Shown here: piece after piece, positions 1-9,180 of the stretch | How positions within the stretch are numbered: position 1 is the first letter of the stretch | How the letters are laid out: the number at the start of each line of letters is the position of its first letter | Made by a program: the position numbers and the translations under genes | The notes under the pieces: model-generated | Databases searched by the model: none | The model's input: only the letters and a program-made list of their open reading frames with translations | Told to the model about the DNA's origin: nothing | NCBI GenBank assembly: GCA_001709035.1 | Contig: LVKA01000011.1 | Span: 1,054,001-1,118,000, forward strand | Direction of reading: 5' to 3' | Source: Candidatus Thiodiazotropha endoloripes | GTDB lineage: Bacteria; Pseudomonadota; Gammaproteobacteria; Chromatiales; Chromatiaceae | Length of the DNA stretch: 64,000 nt

Positions 1-1041
1 TATGCACCTGGCCTGGGGTACTATGTGGCAGGTAGCCGAAAATTCGGTGATCAGGGGGACTTCATCACCGCACCTGAGGTCTCACCCCTGTTTGCCCAGT
101 GTCTTGCCCGCCAGGTGGCGCCGATACTCGATCTACTGCCCTCAGCCGACATACTTGAGTTTGGTGCCGGCTCAGGCATTTTGGCTGCCGACCTGCTGGA
201 GGCGCTTGCAGCGCTTGATCAACTTCCGGATCGCTACCAGATTCTGGAGGTCAGCCCGGAGTTGAAGAGCCGCCAGAAAGCCACGCTCGAGGCCAGAGTG
301 CCTGATCTGCTGGAGCGGGTTGTTTGGTTGGAACACATGCCTGAGCAGTTCTGCGGTTGTGTGTTGGCCAATGAGCTGCTGGATGCACTTCCGGTAAGCC
401 GGTTTCGTGTTGAGGATGGAGCCATACAGGAGTGTTTCGTCGTTCAGGATGGGGAGCAACTGAAGGCCAGCTATCGTGAACCGGTCACTCCGGGGCTTGA
501 GGCTGCGATAAAGCAGTTGCAGGCTCAGTATGGTCCTTTCAAATCCAGCTATCACTCTGAGGTGAACCTGCGTCAGAGTGCCTGGATAAAAAGCCTGGCC
601 CAGGCCATCAGTCAGGGGGTGGTGTTGTTGATCGATTATGGCTACAGCAGTTCCGAGTACTACCATCCACAACGTGATCAGGGCACGCTGATGTGCCATT
701 ACCGGCATCGTGCCCATAGCGATCCATTCCGTTGGGTCGGTATTCAGGATATTACCTGCCAGGTCGATTTTACCGCCGCCGCCAAAGTGGCGGTTGAGTC
801 GGGGTTCAGCCTTGGGGGTTATACAACCCAGGCGCATTTTCTGCTGGCCAACGGACTCGATAGCCTGCTGGCGGATTCCGATCCTGAGGATGTGGCCCGA
901 CACATGTCTCTGATGCAGGGGGTCAAACGGCTGACATTGCCGGCCGAAATGGGCGAGCGCTTCAAAGTGCTGGGCCTACTGAAAGGGTTACAACTCAATC
1001 TTCAGGGCTTCTCCATGCGGGATATGTGCGAGCGTCTGTAG
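1..1041 (+). CDS. SAM-dependent methyltransferase, MidA/NDUFAF7 family (5' truncated by window)
   Basis: The frame is already open at base 1 (YAPGLGYYVAG...) ahead of the first ATG at 25, so the start lies outside the window; the visible part is 346 codons plus TAG. The segment KFGDQGDFITAPEVSPLF and a glycine-rich SAM-binding motif EFGAGSG, followed by a later LLIDYGY strand, are typical of the DUF185/MidA family. The mitochondrial member NDUFAF7 dimethylates an arginine of the complex I subunit NDUFS2; the substrate of bacterial members is not established. The protein should be cytoplasmic. The next gene is 290 bp away and I see no clear signal in that gap. Confidence 0.9.
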   Translation, partial: YAPGLGYYVAGSRKFGDQGDFITAPEVSPLFAQCLARQVAPILDLLPSADILEFGAGSGILAADLLEALAALDQLPDRYQILEVSPELKSRQKATLEARVPDLLERVVWLEHMPEQFCGCVLANELLDALPVSRFRVEDGAIQECFVVQDGEQLKASYREPVTPGLEAAIKQLQAQYGPFKSSYHSEVNLRQSAWIKSLAQAISQGVVLLIDYGYSSSEYYHPQRDQGTLMCHYRHRAHSDPFRWVGIQDITCQVDFTAAAKVAVESGFSLGGYTTQAHFLLANGLDSLLADSDPEDVARHMSLMQGVKRLTLPAEMGERFKVLGLLKGLQLNLQGFSMRDMCERL

Positions 1042-1331
1042 TCACAAGCTGTTTGACGATCAATTGTTTTTTTACCTCAAATGAACGCGCGTGTTTTTTA
1101 CCGGATGTTCCGGGCACATTCTGTGTCAGCATCTCACTGATTGGTTATTTTTTTCTGATCAGCCTTTTAGGGTCAATTGAATTCGTCTTGACCGCCCTGG
1201 CAAAAAGTAATCAAAGATTATCCATTTACGGACTGAAAAAAGACCCATTCGTGTTTTTTAAATTAATTTAACCCCACTGTCGACTTCTCTGCGTTAGCCC
1301 TAATGAAACACAACTCGTTTGGGAGCAAACA

Positions 1332-3056
1332 ATGAAATTACGACAATTGAGCCTAACCCTCTCTGCCGCCATATTGAGCGGGCTGCTGGCGGCCTGTGGT
1401 TCGGCACCGGAGGCGGAAAGGGATCGGGTTACCGATGCCTCTGCGAAGCGGCATCAGCAGACGTTAAATGAAGCGGTACAGAGTCCGGCACCTGTTCAAT
1501 CCATGCATCAGGATCAAGCCGAGATGGCGACACAGGCCCCGGCCCGGTTATCTCTCACCGGACAGGCTTACTCCAAGGCAAAAATCGCAGCCCTGCCGCA
1601 GCGGCACAGGCCAACCGCCGAAGTTGACCGGGAACGCTATGGTGAACTGGATGAAAATGGGATTCATTCGGTGGCCGATAGGCCTGTCTCCACCTTCAGT
1701 GTCGACGTGGATAGTGGTGCCTATGCATTGGTCAGGCGGTTTCTCAATCAGGGGAGGATGCCGCCCAGAGACCTGGTGCGAGCGGAAGAGCTGATCAACT
1801 ATTTCAACTATCACTATCCCGCTCCTCATTCGGCAGAGCACCCTTTCAGCCTGACTACCGAAGTGGGAGCAACTCCCTGGAACAGGGATACCCGTCTGGT
1901 CCATATCGGTATTCAGGGTATCGCCACGGCCGCCGATCTGCGACCGGCCGCCAATCTGGTGTTTCTGGTCGATGTCTCCGGTTCGATGAGTGATCAAAAC
2001 AAACTCCCATTGCTCAAATCCGCCTTCAAACTTCTGCTTAACCAGCTCACCGCGGAAGACCGGGTCAGTCTGGTGGTCTATGCCGGTGCATCCGGTGTGG
2101 TGTTGGAGCCGACGGCCGGGGATCAGCGGGGCAAAATCGTCTCAGCCCTGGCGCAGTTGGAGGCGGGTGGCTCGACCCATGGCTCGGCCGGTATCAAACT
2201 CGCTTATGAGATGGCGGATCAGGCCCGCGTCGAGGGTGGCATCAACCGGGTGATTCTGGCGACCGATGGAGACTTCAATGTCGGTACGGTGGATCACAGG
2301 CGCCTTGTGGAGATGATCGAACAGCAACGCCAACGGGGCATCTCATTGACCACATTGGGCTTTGGGCAGGGTAACTACAACGACCATCTGATGGAGCAGC
2401 TGGCAGATAAAGGCAATGGCAACTACGCCTACATCGACAACATCAACGAGGCCAGAAAAGTTCTGGTGGAGGAGCTGAGTGCGACCCTTGAAACCATTGC
2501 CAAGGATGTGAAGATCGAAGTTGAATGGAATCCGGCACTGGTGGCTGAATATCGCCTGATCGGATATGAGAACCGCTTATTGGCTGCTGAGGATTTCAAT
2601 AACGATAAGGTTGATGCAGGAGATATTGGTGCCGGACATAACGTGACAGCTCTGTATGAGATTGCGTTGCATGACAGTGATGGGCAGCGTCTCTCACCAC
2701 GACGCTACCATTCGACCCCTGCCGAAAGTCATGAGAAGGCGGGGGAACTCGCCTTTTTAAGGCTGCGCTACAAACAGCCCGATCAACACCGGTCACAATT
2801 GATCACCCAGCCGATTTTTTTATCCGATCGAGAGCAACTGTCGACTACCAGTGAAGCCTATCGCTTCAGTGCTGCGGTTGCCGGCTTCGCCCAACTGCTC
2901 AGGGGTGGGCGCTATACCGAAGCTTTCGATTTTGATGATGCAGTGGCGTTGGCCAATTCGGCCCAGGGTGAGGATCGGTTTGGCTATCGCGGTGAGTTTA
3001 TCCGATTGGTCAGATTGGCGGGTTCACTTGCAGCACCTCTGAGCCTGAACGAGTGA
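1332..3056 (+). CDS. VWA-domain lipoprotein, YfbK-like
   Basis: 574-residue protein with a lipoprotein signal peptide ending in the lipobox LLAAC at about residues 18-22, so it should be lipid-anchored in the cell envelope. A basic low-complexity stretch is followed by the family's N-terminal domain (around PVSTFSVDVDSGAYA), then a von Willebrand factor A domain whose MIDAS motif DVSGSMS begins near residue 214, then a C-terminal region like that of E. coli YfbK (DUF3520). The domain order matches YfbK proteins; their function is unknown, although VWA domains usually bind proteins through a metal ion. It is followed 186 bp downstream by a sigma factor and a probable anti-sigma factor on the same strand, suggesting a shared envelope-sensing role (inference). 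ATG at 1332 follows GGGAG. Confidence 0.88.
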   Translation: MKLRQLSLTLSAAILSGLLAACGSAPEAERDRVTDASAKRHQQTLNEAVQSPAPVQSMHQDQAEMATQAPARLSLTGQAYSKAKIAALPQRHRPTAEVDRERYGELDENGIHSVADRPVSTFSVDVDSGAYALVRRFLNQGRMPPRDLVRAEELINYFNYHYPAPHSAEHPFSLTTEVGATPWNRDTRLVHIGIQGIATAADLRPAANLVFLVDVSGSMSDQNKLPLLKSAFKLLLNQLTAEDRVSLVVYAGASGVVLEPTAGDQRGKIVSALAQLEAGGSTHGSAGIKLAYEMADQARVEGGINRVILATDGDFNVGTVDHRRLVEMIEQQRQRGISLTTLGFGQGNYNDHLMEQLADKGNGNYAYIDNINEARKVLVEELSATLETIAKDVKIEVEWNPALVAEYRLIGYENRLLAAEDFNNDKVDAGDIGAGHNVTALYEIALHDSDGQRLSPRRYHSTPAESHEKAGELAFLRLRYKQPDQHRSQLITQPIFLSDREQLSTTSEAYRFSAAVAGFAQLLRGGRYTEAFDFDDAVALANSAQGEDRFGYRGEFIRLVRLAGSLAAPLSLNE

Positions 3057-3242
3057 ATGTTTGAGTTGCGTCCGCAAATGAACGCTAATGATCACAAATT
3101 TGCTTTCGGCTGATATGATCTGCTCCTGCTCAGTGGCGAATTCCATATCGTTGAAACAAGGCAGTAAAGGATTTGCATCGGTTAGGGTTCATCGGCGGAC
3201 TATATTTTAGTTTTAAAATCCCATGAATAAGGTCTCAAAGGC

Positions 3243-3791
3243 ATGAGTGACAAGGAGCAGAGTGATGAAGCGCTGTTTCGACTGTTCCGCAACGGGGATG
3301 ACAGAGCATTCGAAACCCTCTATCAGCGCTATCGTCAAACGCTTTATCTGTTTTTGTTACGCAGCACCCACTGCACGGGGGATGCGGATGAGCTCTATCA
3401 GGATGTCTGGTCGAGAATCATCTCTGCCGCTAAACCGTTTGATGGCGGTTCATTCAAGGCCTATGCGTTTCGTATTGCCCGTAACCTGATCATCGATCGA
3501 CATCGTCGTGCACATCTCACCTTGGTCACCGATCAGGGAGAGTTGCATGAGCCGGTCCAGCCGGGTAAGTCTGTGGAAGAGCAGATGCAGGATGAGGAGT
3601 GCAGTGAACGCATGAAACGTCATATCGGTCAACTCCCGATTGAGCAGCGGGAGGTGTTTCTGCTGAAAGAGGAGGCGGGTTTAACACTGGTACAGATTGC
3701 GGCAATGATTGATACGGGTCGAGAGACGGTAAAAAGTAGAATGCGATATGCCCTGAAACAGTTACGCCAACGGCTGGAGGAGTGCTTGTGA
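3243..3791 (+). CDS. RNA polymerase ECF-type sigma-70 factor
   Basis: 182 residues, the usual size for an extracytoplasmic-function sigma factor. Region 2 is visible at about residues 10-85 (FRNGDDRAFETLYQRYRQ, then AYAFRIARNLIIDRHRR) and region 4 at about residues 120-180, with the helix-turn-helix LTLVQIAAMIDTGRETVKSR. The stop overlaps the start of the next gene by 4 bp (GTGA), indicating translational coupling to the probable anti-sigma factor. It lies directly downstream of a YfbK-like VWA lipoprotein. The regulon cannot be read from this window. Confidence 0.93.
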   Translation: MSDKEQSDEALFRLFRNGDDRAFETLYQRYRQTLYLFLLRSTHCTGDADELYQDVWSRIISAAKPFDGGSFKAYAFRIARNLIIDRHRRAHLTLVTDQGELHEPVQPGKSVEEQMQDEECSERMKRHIGQLPIEQREVFLLKEEAGLTLVQIAAMIDTGRETVKSRMRYALKQLRQRLEECL

Positions 3792-4435
3792 GCGAATCAG
3801 ACAAGCTCCCGGAGGATTCGGGGCTCAACAGACTCTATCATGCCGGTCGGCATGAAGCGCCAAGTGAAGCACTTGATCAGGCTGTTTTGAACCAGGCACG
3901 CAAAGCGACAGCAAAGCATCGCAACCGCTGGATAGTACCGCTCTCATCAGCCGCTCTGCTGTTGCTTGGGATCGGTTTGTCGTTGCCGTTGATCGATCTG
4001 CGCAATGACATTTACGATCAACCACCGCGTCTACCAGCCCCGGCACCGCAGGCTGAATCGCGCTTTGAAAGTGATCAAACCTTACAAATACCCGCTCAAG
4101 CACCAGCCAGCAGTGCAATTGAGCTGCAAAAACGGTCTGAGCCGGTTCCTCAGGCCGAGTTGACTAGACCCCCCCTGATGGAGCAACGCGCCAGGGCAAA
4201 AGCCCGGGAAGGCGCAGCTGAAAGAAAACAGCTGCAAGAAGCGCCAGAGACAATCTTGCAGTCGATTGATTCTGAGAAAGCCCACAGGACGCCGCAACTC
4301 TGGCTGACCGAGATTGAAGCGCTGATCGAAGCCGGTCAGGATCAGGCAGCCAGGCGATCACTGGATGCTTTTATGGTGACCTATCCTGACTATCCGTTGC
4401 CGAAATCCCTGCAGAGCTGGCAATCTGCTCAATAG
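3788..4435 (+). CDS. probable membrane-anchored anti-sigma factor
   Basis: The start is placed at GTG 3788, because GGAGGAG at 3776-3782 is well spaced for it and this gives a 4-bp overlap with the sigma gene; a GTG at 3782 is an alternative. The 215-residue product has a cytoplasmic N-terminus of about 48 residues, one transmembrane helix at about residues 49-69 (RWIVPLSSAALLLLGIGLSL) and a long charged, proline/glutamine-rich periplasmic part. I see no zinc-binding anti-sigma (ZAS) motif. The anti-sigma assignment rests on topology and coupling to the ECF sigma gene, not on a recognised domain. Confidence 0.72.
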   Translation: MSESDKLPEDSGLNRLYHAGRHEAPSEALDQAVLNQARKATAKHRNRWIVPLSSAALLLLGIGLSLPLIDLRNDIYDQPPRLPAPAPQAESRFESDQTLQIPAQAPASSAIELQKRSEPVPQAELTRPPLMEQRARAKAREGAAERKQLQEAPETILQSIDSEKAHRTPQLWLTEIEALIEAGQDQAARRSLDAFMVTYPDYPLPKSLQSWQSAQ

Positions 4436-4457
4436 CTCTGGGGTGTGGCTGGCACCG

Positions 4458-4946
4458 TCAGATGTCAGTGAGCTTTTCGGCGGCGGTTTCCGCAGCATTG
4501 AGAATATAAAACAGCAGATAATCCATGGTGTTGATGCCGAGTATCCGCTCTGCCGCCTCTTCTCCGCGGCTGTCGAGAAACAGTAGGGTAGGGGTGACAA
4601 ACACGCTGTATCGTTGCGAAAAAGCCGAGGCGGCGACACGGTTACCCTGGAAGTCGTTGACCATTTCACCCTCATCGATCAACAGCTCTCTCACCAGGGC
4701 TGTCTGTTCAAAGTCTCCGCTGATGCTCATCGGGTAGAGCACCTCCTCTTTCATCCGGTCACAATACCCGCAATGGTATTGTGAGATCAGTAATACAATG
4801 GGTAGCTTTTTCTGGTTGGCCTCTATTGCGAGTCTTTGAAAATCGTGGACCTGTGGAATGGCGCTTTGATCCGCAAACGCCGGGCTAAGGAGCAACAAAC
4901 AGAGTATGAGCGTGATCGAAAGAGGCAACTTGGATCGGATTGGCAT
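4458..4946 (-). CDS. exported thioredoxin-fold protein (first of a tandem pair)
   Basis: 162 residues with a Sec signal peptide (cleavage near PAFA-DQ, residue 25). The thioredoxin-like domain carries the redox pair CGYC at C59/C62 and a cis-proline segment VTPTLLFLD. It should work in the periplasm and resembles SoxW-type or thiol:disulfide interchange proteins. It has the same layout as the gene at 5101-5559 on the same strand, which looks like an ancient duplicate. Its 3' end converges on the anti-sigma gene with a 22-bp gap. The partner reductase is not in the window. Confidence 0.85.
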   Translation of the reverse strand: MPIRSKLPLSITLILCLLLLSPAFADQSAIPQVHDFQRLAIEANQKKLPIVLLISQYHCGYCDRMKEEVLYPMSISGDFEQTALVRELLIDEGEMVNDFQGNRVAASAFSQRYSVFVTPTLLFLDSRGEEAAERILGINTMDYLLFYILNAAETAAEKLTDI

Positions 4947-5100
4947 GGATTGAATGATTGCTATGGCGTATAGGGCGGGAAAATCAGTATATCGCTTTCA
5001 GCCGCCGTGTACAGACAGGCGTGCGGCGTCCTCACAGATGATCAACAAGCTTGGGCTTCAGGAATCCCCGATGCAGCAAAGCGCCTGTTGATTCGCCCGG

Positions 5101-5559
5101 TCAGTCGAGGGCTTCGTAGGATACCAGCAGAGAGTCCTGCAACAGCCTCTCGTACTCTTCCTGGGAATTATAACCAACAATCGGGTCGGCGAGCAGATTT
5201 CCATCCGGATCCAGAATCAGCAGAGTCGGTACCGCAAACACCTGGTAGCGATCCTTGAATTGACGGCTGCGAATCAGATCACCGTTGAAGTCGGTGATTT
5301 TTCCACCGGCATAGATATCAATCTCTTTGATCACCGGTGGATTTTGCTCGGTTGAATCCGAAAAGGGTTTGAGAACTTCCTGCTTCAAGCGGACGCAATA
5401 GCCGCAATCCTCGGATTCGAACACCACCATGATAACCGTATGGTTTTGTCGGGCCAGGGCTGAGGTATCCGCCCAATTGATAGTGGAGTTGAGGGATTCG
5501 GCAACACTCAGACCGCTGCCGAAGAGAAGAAACATCGAGATCAATAACTTCTTTATCAT
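5101..5559 (-). CDS. exported thioredoxin-fold protein (second of a tandem pair)
   Basis: 152 residues with a signal peptide ending near SVA-ES (residue 20). The motif ESEDCGYC places the active cysteines at C52 and C55; VFAVPTLLILDPDG is the cis-proline strand. Both paralogues share CGYC followed by a basic residue and a KQEV/KEEV helix, plus a downstream D-F-(N/Q)-G element. The upstream region (5560-5770) is AT-rich and probably holds the promoter for this pair, which is separated by 154 bp. A periplasmic disulfide reductase or chaperone role is likely; the substrate is unknown. Confidence 0.85.
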   Translation of the reverse strand: MIKKLLISMFLLFGSGLSVAESLNSTINWADTSALARQNHTVIMVVFESEDCGYCVRLKQEVLKPFSDSTEQNPPVIKEIDIYAGGKITDFNGDLIRSRQFKDRYQVFAVPTLLILDPDGNLLADPIVGYNSQEEYERLLQDSLLVSYEALD

Positions 5560-5802
5560 CAGAATTTACTACATGATTGATGACTTGGAAAGGTAGTATA
5601 TACAAATTTTCTAATATTGCAATATATACGGTTTATATATACTCAGTATTGATTCCGTATGTGAAACATTTCACTTTTATTGAAGTATCGGTGTTAAAAA
5701 GATAGCAGTATGCTATAGCTGATGAGCATCGTGGTAAAACTTGTGCAGGTATCCGCAGGAATCCCTGAGCCGTTTTAGTCAGGCCCGGCTGTCAGCCCTG
5801 AT

Positions 5803-6750
5803 TCACTCAACGACTTGCCGGTAACGGTCGAAGCGCTTTCGGTAGCCCTGGTCGGCCAGGTAGCGAGGAACATGACTCTGGATGGATTGGGGCGAGATGC
5901 CCAAGGTAAGGAGGCCGTTGTTTTTGCAGACACTGTCTGTCTGCAGTGAGAGGTAGTTGTCCATGGTAAAGGGCTTGCCAGGTAGCAGGCCAAGCAGCCT
6001 GGCCTGCAGGCGCGAGAGGCTGGGATTGAGCGGTATAATCAAACGGCGGAGCCCCAGCTGTCTGGCGCAATACCGGACCAACTCTTTCAAGCTGTAGACC
6101 TCCGGACCACACAGGTCATAGTGGGCCCCGGCCGTCGATGAGTCCTCAAGTGCGCGGGCAAAGGCTTCCGCTACATCACCTACATAGACAGGGGCGAAAC
6201 GACTGTCAGGGGAGGCGAGTGGAAATATTCCGGGAGAAAGGCTCAACAGAGAGGCAAAGCGGTTGAAAAGTCCGTCTCCCGGGCCAAAGATCACAGACGG
6301 TCGAAAGCTGGTTACAGTCAGCGCTGAGCCACCATGGGTATGAGCGCGATTTTCACCCTCTCCCTTACTACGTAGATATTCACTGGAACCCTTGCCTGCA
6401 TCGGCGTGGAGTGCACTCATATGCAGCAGCCGGGTCGCTCCGCTTTTGATCGCAGCCTCAACGATCTGATCCACCAGTGCCACATGAGTATCCATGAAAC
6501 TGGCTTTGTTTGTCTCGTTGAGGATGCCTATAAGATTGATTATGCACTGACAACCGGCAAAGTGTTGCTGCAGGCTGGGTGAGTCAAATTGAGTGACTTT
6601 AACCAGTTCCACACCTGGGTAGACTTTCAATCCGGCATGGCGTTGTGGATGGCGGGATAGCAAGCGGCATGGGTAACCCCGCTTACTCAATACCGATACC
6701 AGTCGGTGACCGACAAATCCACTACCACCAAGTATACAAATTCGATTCAT
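5803..6750 (-). CDS. NAD(P)-binding epimerase-like protein, complex I NDUFA9 family
   Basis: 315 residues starting with a Rossmann dinucleotide-binding motif GGSGFVGHRL at about residues 8-17. Further features are INLIGIL and a FGPGDGLFNRFASLL segment typical of the atypical SDR subgroup that includes complex I subunit NDUFA9 and related bacterial NAD-dependent epimerase/dehydratase proteins. ATG at 6750 is preceded on the minus strand by AAGGAAC at good spacing. It appears monocistronic. Bacterial members are generally of unknown substrate; a link to respiratory complex I is by homology only. Confidence 0.85.
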   Translation of the reverse strand: MNRICILGGSGFVGHRLVSVLSKRGYPCRLLSRHPQRHAGLKVYPGVELVKVTQFDSPSLQQHFAGCQCIINLIGILNETNKASFMDTHVALVDQIVEAAIKSGATRLLHMSALHADAGKGSSEYLRSKGEGENRAHTHGGSALTVTSFRPSVIFGPGDGLFNRFASLLSLSPGIFPLASPDSRFAPVYVGDVAEAFARALEDSSTAGAHYDLCGPEVYSLKELVRYCARQLGLRRLIIPLNPSLSRLQARLLGLLPGKPFTMDNYLSLQTDSVCKNNGLLTLGISPQSIQSHVPRYLADQGYRKRFDRYRQVVE

Positions 6751-6995
6751 AGTCTGTTCCTTGATATCGGAATAGCGGGTTGATAATCAGAGCCTGGTCT
6801 CTTTATCTGTGCCTGGAAAGGCTCTTACAGAGTTGTGAATAGTTTGACAGGCTAGGCAAGACAACCTGTGCTTGGCTGCGAAATATTAACCAGATTGACG
6901 AAGATGGCAATACCCAGACGGCCAATCAACCCGGTAGAAATCAAACTATTTGATTGCCTGGATCGTTTTGATTGTCCGGATTGTTGCCTGACAGG

Positions 6996-7643
6996 TTACT
7001 TTTCCGGAAGATTGTCGGGCTCTTCGAGCAGATCCGTATCACTGGGTGGTTCGATTTGTGGTTGGGGGGGCGGGATCAGGGTTTGCGGGGGAATCGGGAT
7101 AGGCAGCTGTTTGAACAGCAGCAATACACCTTCCCGGTTACGCATGATCATGCGGCCGCTATCGAGTGCATACTGGTAGGTCTGGCTCATACCATTCTCC
7201 AGGTCGTGCATGTGTAAAAGATCCCCATCGATCTGGTAACGCCCGTCACGGTATGTCTCAGTGTCGGCATAGACCCGAAAATAGCCATACATCACCAGTA
7301 CGATCTCTCCACCTTGACCAATCCAGATGCCATCGACTTCAGAGCGAGGCTCGGTTGTGTAATGGGGAGGCATGGGGTAAGGCCCGGGAGGTTGTGTCGG
7401 TGGATAGTACTCCGGATAGGTTGGTGAGGCCCAGTAGGAGTAGGGATTCGGGTTGACCCGGTAGTTATCGCTATGCCAGTCGTCTCCCCGTTTATAGCGA
7501 TGAGCCAGATCACCCATGGTGTCCATCATGGTGAGCATGGCGCTGCTCATGATGCTTGCTGCTGAACTTCCCGCATGGCTTTGGGATAGGCCCATCGGAA
7601 GCAGCAGGATCAACCAGATCAAGCTGTTCCTCAGCCAACCCAT
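6996..7643 (-). CDS. exported proline-rich protein of unknown function
   Basis: An ATG exists at 7763, but the start at 7643 gives a proper signal peptide (MGWLRNSLIWLILLLPMGLS, cleavage near SHA-GS), so 7643 is preferred (215 residues). The mature protein has a Tyr/Pro-rich segment at about residues 55-95 and a compact central domain (IWIGQGGEIVLVMYGYFRVY...) that looks like a small beta-barrel reporting on ligand or structure. The C-terminal tail is rich in proline and acidic residues (PIPIPPQTLIPPPQPQ). I do not recognise the family. It should be periplasmic or outer-membrane associated. Confidence 0.7.
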   Translation of the reverse strand: MGWLRNSLIWLILLLPMGLSQSHAGSSAASIMSSAMLTMMDTMGDLAHRYKRGDDWHSDNYRVNPNPYSYWASPTYPEYYPPTQPPGPYPMPPHYTTEPRSEVDGIWIGQGGEIVLVMYGYFRVYADTETYRDGRYQIDGDLLHMHDLENGMSQTYQYALDSGRMIMRNREGVLLLFKQLPIPIPPQTLIPPPQPQIEPPSDTDLLEEPDNLPEK

Positions 7644-8441
7644 AGCACACTTTTTGCGTTTCAAATTGGAACGTTTGGCGTTGTACAAGCCATGAGATTG
7701 CCCGTTTATGTCAAGATTTACAGGCAACAAACACACTTTTTTTTCAACAGGATGATGGTCCATGACTTGTTCGCAGATTCCTTAAACAAGATCCAGCTTG
7801 ATGGTGATGGAGGGCATTTTTTGAGATTCCGATATTCCGCGATGAAATCGATAGGTTTCGCTGGATTGTAACTCGCTGAACAAGCGCCTGTATGAAGCTT
7901 CGCATCAGTTCAGTCCGATTGCAGCACAATCTTGTCACGCCAATCGTTTCATACTGATGAGCAAGCCACACTCTGAACATACTATGGCTGCGGATAGATA
8001 ATTGCAATCCATCGGCCAGGTTATGGACTTGGGGGTATTAACACCAATCCAATCGATCCCGCTGGGGTCGTTTAATGTCCAGTCAGGTGGGATGGGTGCG
8101 GTGAAGCCCGGCCGGATGAGCGAGCGATGATGCAGCTGGGTCTGTTGGATTGGCGTTAACTTGACCTAATAACGGTCGCCACACTGCAAAAATGCATGAT
8201 ATCATCGGATTATACTTTACAGTTCGCGACATACATTAATGACGATTGTTGTGATATTGTAATTTCTTTCAGAGCCTGTTCCTGTCTTTTAGACGATTTC
8301 TACGGGTTTTGGTTTTGTGTGAAGTGTCATCCTCGATACAGGATGCGCTTCGCAATCGAATGTTCACTCTGGCCGGTGGCTGCATTTTGATCTGGCCAGT
8401 TTGAGATTGCCCAAAATACTATGCCGTTACGGAGGCTTTTG
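7644..8441. other. 798-bp gap without a supported gene
   Basis: I find no convincing coding frame on either strand between the exported proline-rich gene and rsd. The stretch at 8038-8159 is an inverted-repeat element (listed separately). The region just upstream of 8421 is AT-rich in part and must contain the rsd promoter, but I cannot choose a -35/-10 pair with confidence. Confidence 0.5.
8038..8159. repeat. short inverted-repeat element, relative of the MITE at 9181
   Basis: The left end TTAACACCAATCCAA and the right end TTGGATTGGCGTTAA are inverted copies with one mismatch in 15. They resemble the inner part of the terminal repeats of the 9181-9451 element (GTTAACACTAATCCAATA). The interior is GC-rich and non-coding. 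It is probably a diverged or internally deleted member of the same miniature element family. Confidence 0.5.
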
Positions 8442-8891
8442 ATGAGTTCTCAAGGGGGAGCAGCAGAAGAGCGCAGAACCGTCACTCGAGATTTGATTGA
8501 CAAGCTCTTGAAAGAGCGACAAGAGATGTTGGTCTTATTTTGTGAAGTGGCCGGTCTGGAGCCATACCATCGGTCTGCTTCATTGGATCAGCAGTTACAG
8601 ACCTTTTGTCAGGTACTGATCGACTATACCGCATTTGGCCACTTTGAAGTCTTCGGTTATGTGAGTAACGGCAATGAGCGACGCAGCGGCGTCCTGCAGG
8701 TCGCCGAAAAAATCTATCCGGAGTTTGTCAGGGCGAGTGAAGTCGCAGTCAGTTTCAATGACCGCTATGATCTGTCTGACCATGAGTTACAGCTGGACCA
8801 TTTATCGGAAGATCTTTGTCAACTTGGTGAAGAGCTGGCTGTGCGTATCGAACTGGAAGATCAGCTTCTGGCAACCATGCTTGATCGATAG
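8442..8891 (+). CDS. rsd: Rsd/AlgQ-type anti-sigma-70 regulator
   Basis: 149 residues from ATG 8442, chosen over ATG 8421 because GGAGG at 8431-8435 sits 6 bp upstream. The helical protein matches the Rsd/AlgQ family (RDLIDKLLKERQEMLVLFCE, then LQTFCQVLIDYTAFGHFEVF). Rsd binds region 4 of the housekeeping sigma factor and favours use of alternative sigma factors; AlgQ does the same in Pseudomonas. It acts in the cytoplasm. It stands alone, with non-coding DNA on both sides and a MITE downstream. Confidence 0.9.
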   Translation: MSSQGGAAEERRTVTRDLIDKLLKERQEMLVLFCEVAGLEPYHRSASLDQQLQTFCQVLIDYTAFGHFEVFGYVSNGNERRSGVLQVAEKIYPEFVRASEVAVSFNDRYDLSDHELQLDHLSEDLCQLGEELAVRIELEDQLLATMLDR

Positions 8892-9180
8892 TCCGGATTG
8901 GCCAAGCCTTGGTGTAACCCATTGCTTGTACAAAAAGTGATGCCCTACTTGGGATAAATGACATCACAGAACTGCCACTCATCCATCTGATTACTCCCCG
9001 TAAGCTATTGAGCTGCCTGCAAAGCAGGTAGTCGGAACAATAATTGATCGTTGTAATATTAAAACGCTGTTCACATTTCTGTTCCGATGTGAATAAATCT
9101 CATTTTGTAATATTTAATTAATTAACCTCTTCATCTAGACTCACTCTATGTAACTTGCTGAGTTTCATGATAGTTTTACT

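Noticed and set aside
172-903. 243-codon open frame on the minus strand inside the MidA gene
   Set aside because: It lies wholly opposite a conserved methyltransferase frame and its translation shows no family features.
1026-1271. 81-codon frame after the MidA gene
   Set aside because: Low-complexity hydrophobic translation, no ribosome-binding site, and overlap with the end of the MidA frame.
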